Source of the DNA: Pseudomonas resinovorans NBRC 106553
GTDB lineage: Bacteria > Pseudomonadota > Gammaproteobacteria > Pseudomonadales > Pseudomonadaceae
Assembly: GCF_000412695.1 (NCBI RefSeq)
Contig: NC_021499.1
Coordinates: 248,001 to 312,000, forward strand
Direction: 5' to 3'
Length of the DNA stretch: 64,000 nt
The notes below the pieces were generated by a model. The model saw only the letters and a list, made by a program, of their open reading frames with translations. It was not told where the DNA came from and searched no databases. Below, piece by piece: positions 31,526 through 42,098 of this stretch (position 1 is the stretch's first letter; each line of letters opens with the position of its first letter). The position numbers were made by a program, and so were the translations under genes.

Positions 31526-33235
31526 CTAGCGTACCTTCTCGACCTCGAGGATTTCCGACAGCCCAACGCCGCGCGGGTCGCTGGCGGCTTCGAGGGTGCC
31601 CTTGGCCTTGTTCCAGAACAGCACCTGCTGGTTGCCGTAGTTGCGTTCCAGCGGCTTGAGGGTGTGGCCGCGGGCGCGCAGTTCGGCGCTTTCGCTACTG
31701 CTGAAAGCCCCCGGCTCGTGCTCGATCTGATCCGGCAGGTACTGGTGGTGGTAGCGCGCCACGGCCGGCCAGCGGCTGACCGGCTGACCGTCCAGGTACT
31801 CCAGCACCGAGAGCAGCACCATGCTCGGAATCCGGCTGCCGCCCGGCGTGCCGAAGGCGGCGAACTCCTCATCGCTTTCGATGAAGGTGGGGCTCATGGA
31901 GGACAGCGGGCGTTTGCCCGAACCCACCGCGTTGGCCTGGCTGGCGGCCAGGCCGTAGGCGTTGGAGCCGGCCGGGTCCGCGGCGAAGTCGTCCATCTCG
32001 TCGTTCAGCAGCACGCCGGTGCCGGGCACGGTGAAGGCGGCGCCGAACGGCAGGTTGATGGACAGGGTGGCGGCCACCGCGTTGCCGTCCTTGTCGATCA
32101 CCGCGAAGTGGGTGGTGTGGTCGCCTTCACGCCACGGCGGCGAGGGCGGCAGGCTGCTGCTGGGGGTTGCGCGGCGCGGATCGATACCGGCGGCAAGGTC
32201 CTTCAGGTAGTCGGCGTTCAGCAGCTTGGCCTGGGGAATGGCGACGAAGTCCGGGTCGCCCAGCAGGCCCCGGTCGCGGTAGGCGCGGCGCAGGACTTCC
32301 ACGACGTAGTGGGTGCGTTGCACGCGATCGGCCTTGCGCCATGGTAGTTCCTGCAGCATGCCCAGGCTCTGGGCCAGGGCGATGCCTCCGGCCGAGGGCG
32401 GCGGCGCGCCGATCAGTTCGCGGTCGTCGGCCAGGCGGAAACGGATCGGCTGGCGTTCCACGGTCTTGTAGTCGGCCAGGTCGCGCAGGCTCCAGATACC
32501 GCCGGCGGCGTTCACCCCGCGCACCAGTTTCTCGGCGGTCAGGCCGCTGTAGAAGCCGGATTTGCCGTAGCGGGCGATGCGCTCCAGGGTGTTGGCCAGC
32601 TCTGGTTGGCGCAGCAGGCTGAATTCCTCCGGGATGTCGCCCTTGTGGTCGAGGAACAGCCGCGCCGTTTCGCGATCGTCGCGCATGGACGACAAACGCA
32701 TGAGGGCGCGATCGCGGTAGATGCGGTCCACCGAGATGCCATCGCGGGCCAGGCGGATAGCCGGCGTCAGGCTGTCGGCCAGGGGCAGGCGACCGTAGCG
32801 GCCGGAGAGGTCGGCAAGGGCCGCCGGCAGGCCGGGAATGGCCGCGGCCAGCGGGCCGTCCAGGGACAGCGCCGGATCGACCTTGCCATCGCGCAGGTAC
32901 AGGCGCGGATGGGCGGAGAGGGGCGCGCGTTCGCGGGCGTCGAGGAAGACGTAGGTGGGCTTGTCGCCGGCCTTGCGGAGCAGGAAGAAGCCGCCGCCAC
33001 CCAGGCCCGAGCCATAGGGCTCGGCGACCGCCAGGGCGGCGCTAATGGCCACGGCGGCGTCGAAGGCGTTGCCGCCCTGGGCGAGGGTTTCCAGGCCGGC
33101 CACCGTGGCCGAAGGATGGGGCGTGGCGACTGCGGCGCGGCCGGGTTCGGCGGCTTGCAGCGCGCCCGCGCAGAGCACCAGCAGCGTCGCGAGGATCGCG
33201 CTGCGGCGGTGGAAGCCGCTTACCGGGCGGCCCAT
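31526..33235 (-). CDS. ggt: Gamma-glutamyltransferase (gamma-glutamyltranspeptidase)
   Basis: The 569-residue periplasmic Ntn-hydrolase has a signal peptide of about 29 residues (cleavage near LQA). The autocatalytic cleavage site and nucleophile is Thr374 in GDHTTHFAVIDKDGNAVAAT. The substrate-binding motifs SSMSPTF and GTPGGSRIP are present downstream. It hydrolyses or transfers the gamma-glutamyl group of glutathione. It is followed 3 bases later in the fdx-ggt order on the minus strand, so ferredoxin is upstream and probably co-transcribed. Confidence 0.95.
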   Translation of the reverse strand: MGRPVSGFHRRSAILATLLVLCAGALQAAEPGRAAVATPHPSATVAGLETLAQGGNAFDAAVAISAALAVAEPYGSGLGGGGFFLLRKAGDKPTYVFLDARERAPLSAHPRLYLRDGKVDPALSLDGPLAAAIPGLPAALADLSGRYGRLPLADSLTPAIRLARDGISVDRIYRDRALMRLSSMRDDRETARLFLDHKGDIPEEFSLLRQPELANTLERIARYGKSGFYSGLTAEKLVRGVNAAGGIWSLRDLADYKTVERQPIRFRLADDRELIGAPPPSAGGIALAQSLGMLQELPWRKADRVQRTHYVVEVLRRAYRDRGLLGDPDFVAIPQAKLLNADYLKDLAAGIDPRRATPSSSLPPSPPWREGDHTTHFAVIDKDGNAVAATLSINLPFGAAFTVPGTGVLLNDEMDDFAADPAGSNAYGLAASQANAVGSGKRPLSSMSPTFIESDEEFAAFGTPGGSRIPSMVLLSVLEYLDGQPVSRWPAVARYHHQYLPDQIEHEPGAFSSSESAELRARGHTLKPLERNYGNQQVLFWNKAKGTLEAASDPRGVGLSEILEVEKVR

Positions 33236-33238
33236 GGC

Positions 33239-33589
<351 letters not shown>

Positions 33590-33602
33590 TCTGGGGCCTT
33601 TA

Positions 33603-33641
33603 CAGGATCTCGCGAGCCGCTCCGACGCGCAGCAGATCCTG
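33603..33641. repeat. Wide inverted repeat immediately after coaD
   Basis: CAGGATCT (33603-33610) and AGATCCTG (33634-33641) are exact complements 23 bases apart, ending 3 bases past the coaD stop. It may extend the neighbouring terminator structure. Function is uncertain. Confidence 0.35.
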
Positions 33642-33644
33642 AGG

Positions 33645-35865
<2,221 letters not shown>

Positions 35866-35905
35866 GTCAGGGTCTCGGGCGAGTTCTTGTCGTTGTAGGC
35901 ACGGA

Positions 35906-36451
35906 TCAGATCAGTGGCGGACCGGGGTAGCCACAGTGGGCCCAGGACTCCGGTCGGCCGTACCAGGCCATCATCACCAGTTGCAGCAGCGATGCGTGGC
36001 CCATCTTCAGCAAGCCGATGGAGCTGTTTTCCCAGCGGTCGAGGAAGTCGCGGACGTCCTGGGCGCTGGCCTTGTCCCAGCTGCCCCAGATGCCCGTGAG
36101 CGGGCCGCGGGTAACCGGCAGGGCGAGCACGTCGAACAGTTGCTGGGTCAGCTTGAGCATTTCCGGCGACAGGCGGTGCACGGCGTAGTCGATGCTCTGC
36201 AAGGTGCCGTCCACGGCGCCGGCCATCTTCCCGGTGGGCACGGCGCCTTCCAGCATCACCGGCAGCAGGGCGCGCAGGAACGGCAGGTCGGAGTCGCGCA
36301 GCACGGCGAAGCCCGTGCCAGGCGTGCTGGCCGAGCAGCCGCTGAGGCTGGCGGCGACCCCGGCGGTCGCCAGGAAGGCCGTGCCTGCGATGCCGACCTT
36401 GAGCAGGTTGCGCCGGGAAAGTCCCGGCGCGTCGAGGGTGGTTTCGCTCAT
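35906..36451 (-). CDS. laoB: Tat-exported small subunit or anchor of the LaoA dehydrogenase, LaoB-like
   Basis: The 181-residue protein from ATG 36451 has a twin-arginine signal, SRRNLLKVGIAGTAF (about 12-26), followed by a lipobox-like LSGC at about 36-39. It may therefore be exported folded and lipidated. The rest resembles the small subunit of membrane gluconate-type dehydrogenases. It lies between laoC (28 bases) and laoA (40 bases). It may carry the cytosolically folded LaoA through Tat, or anchor it; the sequence alone does not show which. Confidence 0.78.
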   Translation of the reverse strand: MSETTLDAPGLSRRNLLKVGIAGTAFLATAGVAASLSGCSASTPGTGFAVLRDSDLPFLRALLPVMLEGAVPTGKMAGAVDGTLQSIDYAVHRLSPEMLKLTQQLFDVLALPVTRGPLTGIWGSWDKASAQDVRDFLDRWENSSIGLLKMGHASLLQLVMMAWYGRPESWAHCGYPGPPLI

Positions 36452-36479
36452 TCTTGTTATCTGCCTGCGAAGGCCCGTA

Positions 36480-37910
36480 TCAGCGGACGAAGAGTTTGAA
36501 GACCAGTTTCTGGATGGCCTTGCCATAGGGCGGATAGATCATCTTCGCGGCATTGAAGCGCTGCTTGATGAACACGCCCTTGGCCTTGCTGAAGGTCAGG
36601 AAACCTTCGTGTCCATGATAGTGGCCCATGCCGGAGGGGCCCACGCCGCCGAAGGGCATGTCGTCCTGGGCGACGTGCAGCAGGGTGTCGTTCAGGCACA
36701 CGCCGCCGGAGTGGGTCTCGTGCAGCACGCGTTGCTGCTCGGCCTTGCCGTAGCCGAAGTAGTACAGGGCCAGGGGGCGCGGACGGTCGTTGATGTAGGC
36801 GAAGGCGTCCTCGATGCGGCGGTAGGGGACGATGGGCAGCAGCGGGCCGAAGATCTCCTCCTGCATCAGCTTCATCTCGTCGTTGGCGCCCAGCACCAGG
36901 GTGTGCGGCAGACGACGACCCTGGGCCTCGGGGAACAGCGGCACCAGGCGCGCGCCCTTGGCCTCGGCGTCGACCAGGTAGCCCTTCAGGCGGCCCAGCT
37001 GGCGCTCGTTGATGATCGCGGTGTAGTCGGGGTTGTCCGCCAGTTTCGGGTAGAAGCCCTGCACCGCCTGGCGATAGGCCTCGACGAAGCCCTCGACGCG
37101 GTCTTCCGGCACCAGCACGTAGTCCGGCGCGACGCAGGTCTGGCCCGCATTGAGGGTCTTGCCGAAGGCGATGCGCTCGGCGGCGTCGGCCAGCGGCACG
37201 TCGGCGGAGACGATGGCCGGCGACTTGCCGCCCAGCTCCAGGGTCACCGGGGTCAGGTTCTCGGCGGCGGCGCGCATCACGTGCTTGCCGATGCTGGTGG
37301 CGCCGGTGAACAGCAGGTGGTCGAAGGGCAGGCGGGAGAAGGCCACGCCCACCTCGGCCTCGCCCAGGCTGACTGCCACCAGGTCTTCGGGGAAGATCCG
37401 CGCCAGCAGGTCCTTGAGCAGTTGCGAGGTGGCCGGGGTGGATTCGCTCATCTTGATCATCACCCGGTTACCCGCCGCCAGGGCGCCCACCAGCGGGCCG
37501 ATGGCGAGGTACAGCGGGTAGTTCCAGGGCACGATGACGCCAACCACGCCCAGGGGCTGGTAGACCACCTTGGCCGACGCCGGCTGGAAGGCCATGCCGA
37601 CGCTGCGCCGCGATGGCTTCATCCACTTTTTCAGGCGCTTGGCCGCGTAGTGGATGCCATGCAGGCTGGGCATGATCTCGGCCAGCACGGTCTCGTCGGC
37701 GGAGCGATTGCTGAAGTCCTGGGAGATGGCGTCGATCAGCGACTTCTGCTCGGCGTGGATCAGTTCGCGCAAGGAGTCGAGCCATTGGATGCGCTGTTCG
37801 GCGCTGGGCATGGGGTTGGCGCGGAAGGCATCGCGCTGGCGCTGGAACGTGGTATCCAGCTGGCTGATCTGTTGCTGGCTCTGTTGCAGGTAAGCAATGT
37901 CGGCGACCAT
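36480..37910 (-). CDS. laoC: Aldehyde dehydrogenase (coniferyl-aldehyde-type), LaoC-like
   Basis: The 476-residue NAD(P)-dependent aldehyde dehydrogenase has general-base Glu225 in TLELGGKSP and catalytic Cys259 in GQTCVAPD. The cofactor motif FTGATSIGKHV is also present. Short members of this size fall in the coniferyl-aldehyde or long-chain fatty-aldehyde group. It is first in the laoCBA operon, so it would oxidise the aldehyde made by LaoA. A sigma-70-type promoter with an embedded palindrome lies 87 bases upstream. Confidence 0.9.
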   Translation of the reverse strand: MVADIAYLQQSQQQISQLDTTFQRQRDAFRANPMPSAEQRIQWLDSLRELIHAEQKSLIDAISQDFSNRSADETVLAEIMPSLHGIHYAAKRLKKWMKPSRRSVGMAFQPASAKVVYQPLGVVGVIVPWNYPLYLAIGPLVGALAAGNRVMIKMSESTPATSQLLKDLLARIFPEDLVAVSLGEAEVGVAFSRLPFDHLLFTGATSIGKHVMRAAAENLTPVTLELGGKSPAIVSADVPLADAAERIAFGKTLNAGQTCVAPDYVLVPEDRVEGFVEAYRQAVQGFYPKLADNPDYTAIINERQLGRLKGYLVDAEAKGARLVPLFPEAQGRRLPHTLVLGANDEMKLMQEEIFGPLLPIVPYRRIEDAFAYINDRPRPLALYYFGYGKAEQQRVLHETHSGGVCLNDTLLHVAQDDMPFGGVGPSGMGHYHGHEGFLTFSKAKGVFIKQRFNAAKMIYPPYGKAIQKLVFKLFVR

Positions 37911-37996
37911 GGCGCGATTCCTCGGGGGCTCCGGGAGAGTCGTCCGCTTCCACGAAAATGGAGGCGGCGAAGCTCGGTTGTTGTAGTGTCGCTGGA

Positions 37997-38025
37997 TTTT
38001 TAGAGCAATTACTCTAGCCTGTCAA
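37997..38025 (-). promoter_or_regulatory. Sigma-70 promoter of laoCBA
   Basis: On the minus strand TTGACA (38020-38025) is separated by exactly 17 bases from TAAAAA (37997-38002). The -35 box is a perfect consensus. It points into laoC and lies in the 258-bp laoC-laoR divergent gap. The gap contains no gene. Confidence 0.7.
38001..38016. promoter_or_regulatory. Probable LaoR operator inside the laoCBA promoter
   Basis: TAGAGCAATTACTCTA is a 16-bp near-palindrome (14 of 16 positions symmetric) filling the space between the -35 and -10 boxes of the laoC promoter. A repressor bound here would block RNA polymerase. The divergent gene encodes a TetR repressor, so LaoR is the obvious ligand, by inference. 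Confidence 0.6.
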
Positions 38026-38168
38026 ACAACTTGCTCACCGACGCGCCCGGCCGTGGCCCCATCAATGGCTGGACGACGTGTTCCGGACGACGCCGGGTGT
38101 TTCCAGGCGGCCGCGCGGTGTACCTTTACCGCTCGCCGCGCCCCACCGATTGCAGGAACTACCGCTTG

Positions 38169-38834
38169 ATGGCCCAACGACCGAAAACCCGCGACCGCAT
38201 CGTTCTGGAGAGCCTTGCGCTGTTCAACACCCAGGGCGAGCGCAACGTCACCACCAACCACATCGCCGCGCACCTGGGCATGTCGCCGGGCAACCTCTAT
38301 TACCACTTCCGCAACAAGCAGGAGATCATCGCCGAGCTGTTCGCCCTCTACGAGGCGCGAGTGGATAGCTTCCTGCGCCTGCCCGAGGGGCGCGAGGTGA
38401 CGGTGGAGGACAAGACCTTCTACCTGGAGTCGCTGCTGGCGGCCATGTGGGATTTCCGCTTCCTGCACCGCGACCTGGAGCACCTGCTGGAGTCCGACAC
38501 CGAGCTGGCCGCGCGCTACCGGCTGTTCGCCCAGCGTTGCCTGGACCACGCCCAGGCTATCTACCGGGGCTTCGTGAGCGCCGGGATCATGTTGATGAAC
38601 GCCGCCCAGGTGGAAGCCCTGACCCTCAACAGCTGGATCATCGTCACTTCCTGGGTGCGCTTCCTCTGCACCACCCGGGGGGAAGGCGCCGACATCAGCC
38701 AGGACCTGCTGCGTCGGGGCATCTACCAGGTGCTGGCGCTGGAGGGCGGCTACCTGGCGCCCGAGGTGCGGCCGGCGGTGAAGGAGCTCTACGAGAAGCT
38801 GTACGTGCCCCTGGACCAGGTGGTGCCGAACTAG
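38169..38834 (+). CDS. laoR: TetR-family transcriptional repressor, LaoR-like
   Basis: The 221-residue protein has an N-terminal TetR helix-turn-helix (about 8-54: TRDRIVLESLALFN...TTNHIAAHLGMSPGNLYYHFRNK) and a larger ligand-binding domain. It is divergent from laoCBA as in P. aeruginosa, where LaoR represses that operon. The ATG at 38169 follows the gap, with no strong ribosome site. Its TAG stop at 38832-38834 lies inside the CTAG that is duplicated by a MITE-like insertion. Confidence 0.85.
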   Translation: MAQRPKTRDRIVLESLALFNTQGERNVTTNHIAAHLGMSPGNLYYHFRNKQEIIAELFALYEARVDSFLRLPEGREVTVEDKTFYLESLLAAMWDFRFLHRDLEHLLESDTELAARYRLFAQRCLDHAQAIYRGFVSAGIMLMNAAQVEALTLNSWIIVTSWVRFLCTTRGEGADISQDLLRRGIYQVLALEGGYLAPEVRPAVKELYEKLYVPLDQVVPN

Positions 38835-38977
38835 GTTCTGTACGAAAAGTGCCTGCGCTCGGTGATGCTGCGTTGAAATCGGCCTCAGAATGCTCATTTA
38901 CAACGCGTAAACTGCGCTTCTTCGGCCGATTTCGCCTTGCCTGACCTTCGCTCGACGACTTTTCGTACAAGAACTAG
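38831..38977. mobile_element. MITE-like element, 139 bp, with CTAG target duplication
   Basis: Direct repeats CTAG at 38831-38834 and 38974-38977 flank a 139-bp block (38835-38973) whose ends are inverted: GTTCTGTACGAAAAGT at the left and, read on the minus strand, TTCTTGTACGAAAAGT at the right (13 of 16 positions match). There is no room for a transposase. The stop codons of laoR and of the opposing hydrolase gene both fall in the CTAG, so the insertion left both proteins intact. Confidence 0.75.
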
Positions 38978-39984
38978 CGGCAAACCTCCAGCCAGTCCGG
39001 AATCCGCCGCTCGAGGTAGTAGGCGGGTTTCTGCGGTGATCCCTCGACGAAGCCCACGTGGCCGCCGTGCGCATGGAGTTCCATGCGTGTGCTGGCCGAG
39101 AGTTCGTGGGCTTCCGGCAGGCTGTGGCGGAACACGAAGGGGTCGTCGCTGGACTGGATCAGCAGGGTGGGGACGCGGATGCCGCCCAGGTAGTAGCGGC
39201 TGGAGGCGCGTCGGTAGTAGTCGTGAGCGTCGCTGAAACCGTGCAGCGGCGCGGTGATGCGGCCGTCGAAATCCCAGAAGGTGCGCAGGTTGTCCAGCGA
39301 GCCCAGGCGCTCGATGGTCGACAGGTGTTCCGGCTGGCCCTGGTGGCTGAACAGGGTCCGCTTGTTCTTCACGTAGGCCACCATCTCGCGCATGAAGTGC
39401 GCCTGGTAGACCCTCGAGAAGCCGAGGCCGATGCGGTCGGCGCACTGGTCCAGGCGGTAGGGCACCGAGACCGCCACCGCGCCTTGCAGGCCGCAGTCGT
39501 CGCCGGTTTCGCCCAGGTGCTTGAGCAGCACGTTGCCGCCCAGGGAGTAGCCCACCGCATAGAGCGGTGCCAGCGGCCGGGTGGCCTTCAGGTGGCGGAT
39601 GGCGGTCGCCAGGTCCTCGCTGACGCCCGAGTGGTAGCCCCGTGGCAGGAGGTTGGGCTCGCCCGAGCAGCCGCGCCAGTTGATGGCCACGCTGGCCCAG
39701 CCGCGTGCGTCCAGTTCGCGCTGCAGGCCGAGCACGTAGAGCGAACTGGACGAGCCGGTCAGCCCATGGAGTACCAGCACCAGCGGCGCATCGGCCTCGT
39801 GAGGGCCGTGCCAGTCGAGGTCGAGGAAGTCGCCATCCTCCAGCCACAGGCGCTCACGCCGCCGCGAGAGATGCGGCGGCGTGCGGCAAAAGGGCGACCA
39901 GAGGGTCTGCAGGTGCGGGCCGGGCAGCCACCAGGCGGGCTGGAAGCTGGTGCGGCGGGTCACCGGGGCGTGGATTGGCTTCAT
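38974..39984 (-). CDS. YheT-type alpha/beta hydrolase
   Basis: The 336-residue protein has the HGLTGSSSS oxyanion region (about 73), the family WRGCSGEPN motif (about 103) and nucleophile Ser147 in GYSLGGN. A late Asp/His pair lies in QSSDDPFVF and HGGHVGF. YheT/EMB8-like proteins are predicted esterases of unknown substrate. It is last in a minus-strand run with rsmD (15 bases upstream) and two M16 genes. Its TAG stop overlaps the right CTAG of the MITE. Confidence 0.85.
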   Translation of the reverse strand: MKPIHAPVTRRTSFQPAWWLPGPHLQTLWSPFCRTPPHLSRRRERLWLEDGDFLDLDWHGPHEADAPLVLVLHGLTGSSSSLYVLGLQRELDARGWASVAINWRGCSGEPNLLPRGYHSGVSEDLATAIRHLKATRPLAPLYAVGYSLGGNVLLKHLGETGDDCGLQGAVAVSVPYRLDQCADRIGLGFSRVYQAHFMREMVAYVKNKRTLFSHQGQPEHLSTIERLGSLDNLRTFWDFDGRITAPLHGFSDAHDYYRRASSRYYLGGIRVPTLLIQSSDDPFVFRHSLPEAHELSASTRMELHAHGGHVGFVEGSPQKPAYYLERRIPDWLEVCR

Positions 39985-39999
39985 CGGTGTGGCCGTTGG

Positions 40000-40617
40000 T
40001 CAGGCGTTGGCGCTGTTCCCGGCCTCGCGTTGCCAGAGGGCGTAGTAGACCTGGCCGGTTTTCTTCTCGCGGTGCAGGCGCCAGTTTCCGGGCAGTCCCA
40101 GCGTCGAGGGCGCGTTCTCACTTTCGGTATAGACCCAGGCGCGGGGTGCCAGCCAGCCGCGCTGTTCCAGTAGTTCGCAGACCGGCTGCAGCAGGCCCTG
40201 GTTGAAGGGCGGGTCGAGGAACACCAGGTCGAAGGGGCTGGGCGATTGCGTGTCCAGGTAACGCAGCGCGTCGACCTGGAGCAACTGGCCCCGGTCGCAG
40301 CGCAATACGCCCAGGGTGCCGCGCAGGGCGGCTACCGAGTCCGGGTTGAGGTCCAGCGCCAGGCCCTCGGCGGCGCCACGGGAGAGCGCCTCGAGGTAGA
40401 GCGCGCCGCTGCCGGCGAAGGGGTCGAGTACCCGCGCGCCTTCCACATGGAACGCCAGCCAGTTGAACAGGGTTTCGCGCACCCGGTCCGGCGTGGGGCG
40501 CAAGCCGGGACCGTCCGGGAAGGCGAAGCGCCGCGAACGCCATTCGCCGCCGATGATGCGCAATTGGCCCTGGCCGCCGTGGCCTGGTTTGGCCGGTCTG
40601 GGGGTTGGCTTGCGCAT
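40000..40617 (-). CDS. rsmD: 16S rRNA (guanine966-N2)-methyltransferase
   Basis: The 205-residue RsmD family protein has SAM motif I VLDPFAGSGALYLEAL (about 60) and catalytic motif DPPF (FLDPPFNQG, about 133), with GGEWRSRRFAFPDGPGLRPT at the N-terminus. It methylates G966 in the small-subunit rRNA. The start overlaps the stop of the upstream M16 gene by one base. In many bacteria rsmD precedes coaD, but here coaD is 6 kb away. Confidence 0.93.
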   Translation of the reverse strand: MRKPTPRPAKPGHGGQGQLRIIGGEWRSRRFAFPDGPGLRPTPDRVRETLFNWLAFHVEGARVLDPFAGSGALYLEALSRGAAEGLALDLNPDSVAALRGTLGVLRCDRGQLLQVDALRYLDTQSPSPFDLVFLDPPFNQGLLQPVCELLEQRGWLAPRAWVYTESENAPSTLGLPGNWRLHREKKTGQVYYALWQREAGNSANA

Positions 40618-42098
40618 CAGTGCTCCGGTACGCCGCTGGGCATGTCGGCGGGTTTGTCGGTGGGGGGCGGCAGATCTTTCTGGGTGACGGTCGGACCGGC
40701 GGTGACGATGACGAACTGGTCGGGGTCCAGGTGCTTGGCCATGGCGGCCTTGACCTGGGCGGTGTCCAGCGTCTGGACCTTGGCCATGAAGTCATCCAGG
40801 TAGCTCAGGGGCAGGCCGTAGAAACCGATGGCGCCTAGCTGGCCGACGATGTCCGCGTTGCTCGCGGTGGACAGCGGGAAGCTGCCGGCGACTTCGCGCT
40901 TGGCGTCATCCAGTTCCTTCTGGGTCGGGCCGTCGGCCAGGTACTGGCGAACGATGTCCTGGATCAGCTTGAGGGTGCCCTGGCTCATTTCCGCGCGGGT
41001 CTGCAGGCCGATCATGAAGGGGCCCGGCGCCTGCATGGCGGTGAAGCCGGAGCTGATGCCGTAGGTCAGGCCGCGCTTCTCGCGCACTTCTTCCATCAGC
41101 CGCGTGCCGAAGCCGCCACCGCCGAGGATCCGGTTGCCCAGGAAGAGCGCCGCGTAGTCCGGGTCGTTTCGGTCGATGCCGAGCTGGGCCAGCATCAGGT
41201 GGGTCTGCTTGGACGGGAACTCGATGTGGCTGAGGCCGGCCTTGGGCGGTTCCGGTACGGGCATCTTGGCCAGCGCTGGGCCTTTGGGCAGGGCGCTGGA
41301 GACCTGGTTGGCGATGGCTTCAGCGTCGGCGCGGGAAAGGTCGCCGACCAGGGCGATCACCACGTTGCCGGCGGCGTAGGCCTTCTGGTGGAAGTCCCGC
41401 AGCTGGGCGACGCTGATGCCCGGGATGGACTTCTCGTTGCCTTCGCTGGGGTGGGCGTAGGGGTGCGTGCCGTAGAGCTTCTCGAAGAGTTCCAGGCCGG
41501 CGAGCTTGCCGGGGTTCTGCTTCTGGAACTCGAAGCCGGCGAGCATCTGGTTCTTGATCCGCGCCAGGGAGTCTTCGGGGAAGGTCGGCGCGCCCACTAC
41601 CTGGGTGAATAGCTCCAGGGCCGGCTTGCGCTGTTCGGCGGCGGTCAGGCTGCGCAGGCTGGCGATGGCCATGTCGCGGTAGGCGCCGTTGCCGAACTCC
41701 GCGCCCAGGCTTTCGAAGCCCTCGGCGATGGCGGTGACGTCCTTGCCGGCCACGCCTTCGTTGAGCATGGCGTTGGTCAGGGTGGCCAGGCCCGGGGTGG
41801 CGCCGTCCTGGCTGCTGCCGGCGGCGAAGGTCAGGCGCAGGTCGAACATCGGCAGTTCGGGGGCGGCGACGAAGAGCACCCTGGCGCCTTCGGCGGTGGT
41901 CCAGCTCTGGATGTCCAGGGTGCGGCGGCTGGGCGCGTTGCCGTTCAGCTCGGCCAGGGATTGCAGGCCCTGGGCCGGCGCCGGTGCGGCGGTCTCGGCG
42001 CTGGCGGTGCTGTCCAGGCGATAGGCGACGAAGGCGAGGGCGCCGAGCAGGGCGATCAGGGCCAGGCCGAGCAGGGTCAGACCTTTGCGCTTACTCAT
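40617..42098 (-). CDS. M16 peptidase homologue lacking the zinc motif (inactive partner)
   Basis: The 493-residue M16-family protein has an N-terminal membrane segment (about 8-27, GLTLLGLALIALLGALAFVAY) and two M16 folds. The HxxEH position reads GLATLTNAMLNEG, so it lacks zinc ligands. It overlaps the upstream active homologue by 8 bases. Bacterial M16B peptidases often work as an active and inactive pair, and this looks like such a heterodimer, anchored at the inner membrane. Substrate is unknown. Confidence 0.85.
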   Translation of the reverse strand: MSKRKGLTLLGLALIALLGALAFVAYRLDSTASAETAAPAPAQGLQSLAELNGNAPSRRTLDIQSWTTAEGARVLFVAAPELPMFDLRLTFAAGSSQDGATPGLATLTNAMLNEGVAGKDVTAIAEGFESLGAEFGNGAYRDMAIASLRSLTAAEQRKPALELFTQVVGAPTFPEDSLARIKNQMLAGFEFQKQNPGKLAGLELFEKLYGTHPYAHPSEGNEKSIPGISVAQLRDFHQKAYAAGNVVIALVGDLSRADAEAIANQVSSALPKGPALAKMPVPEPPKAGLSHIEFPSKQTHLMLAQLGIDRNDPDYAALFLGNRILGGGGFGTRLMEEVREKRGLTYGISSGFTAMQAPGPFMIGLQTRAEMSQGTLKLIQDIVRQYLADGPTQKELDDAKREVAGSFPLSTASNADIVGQLGAIGFYGLPLSYLDDFMAKVQTLDTAQVKAAMAKHLDPDQFVIVTAGPTVTQKDLPPPTDKPADMPSGVPEH

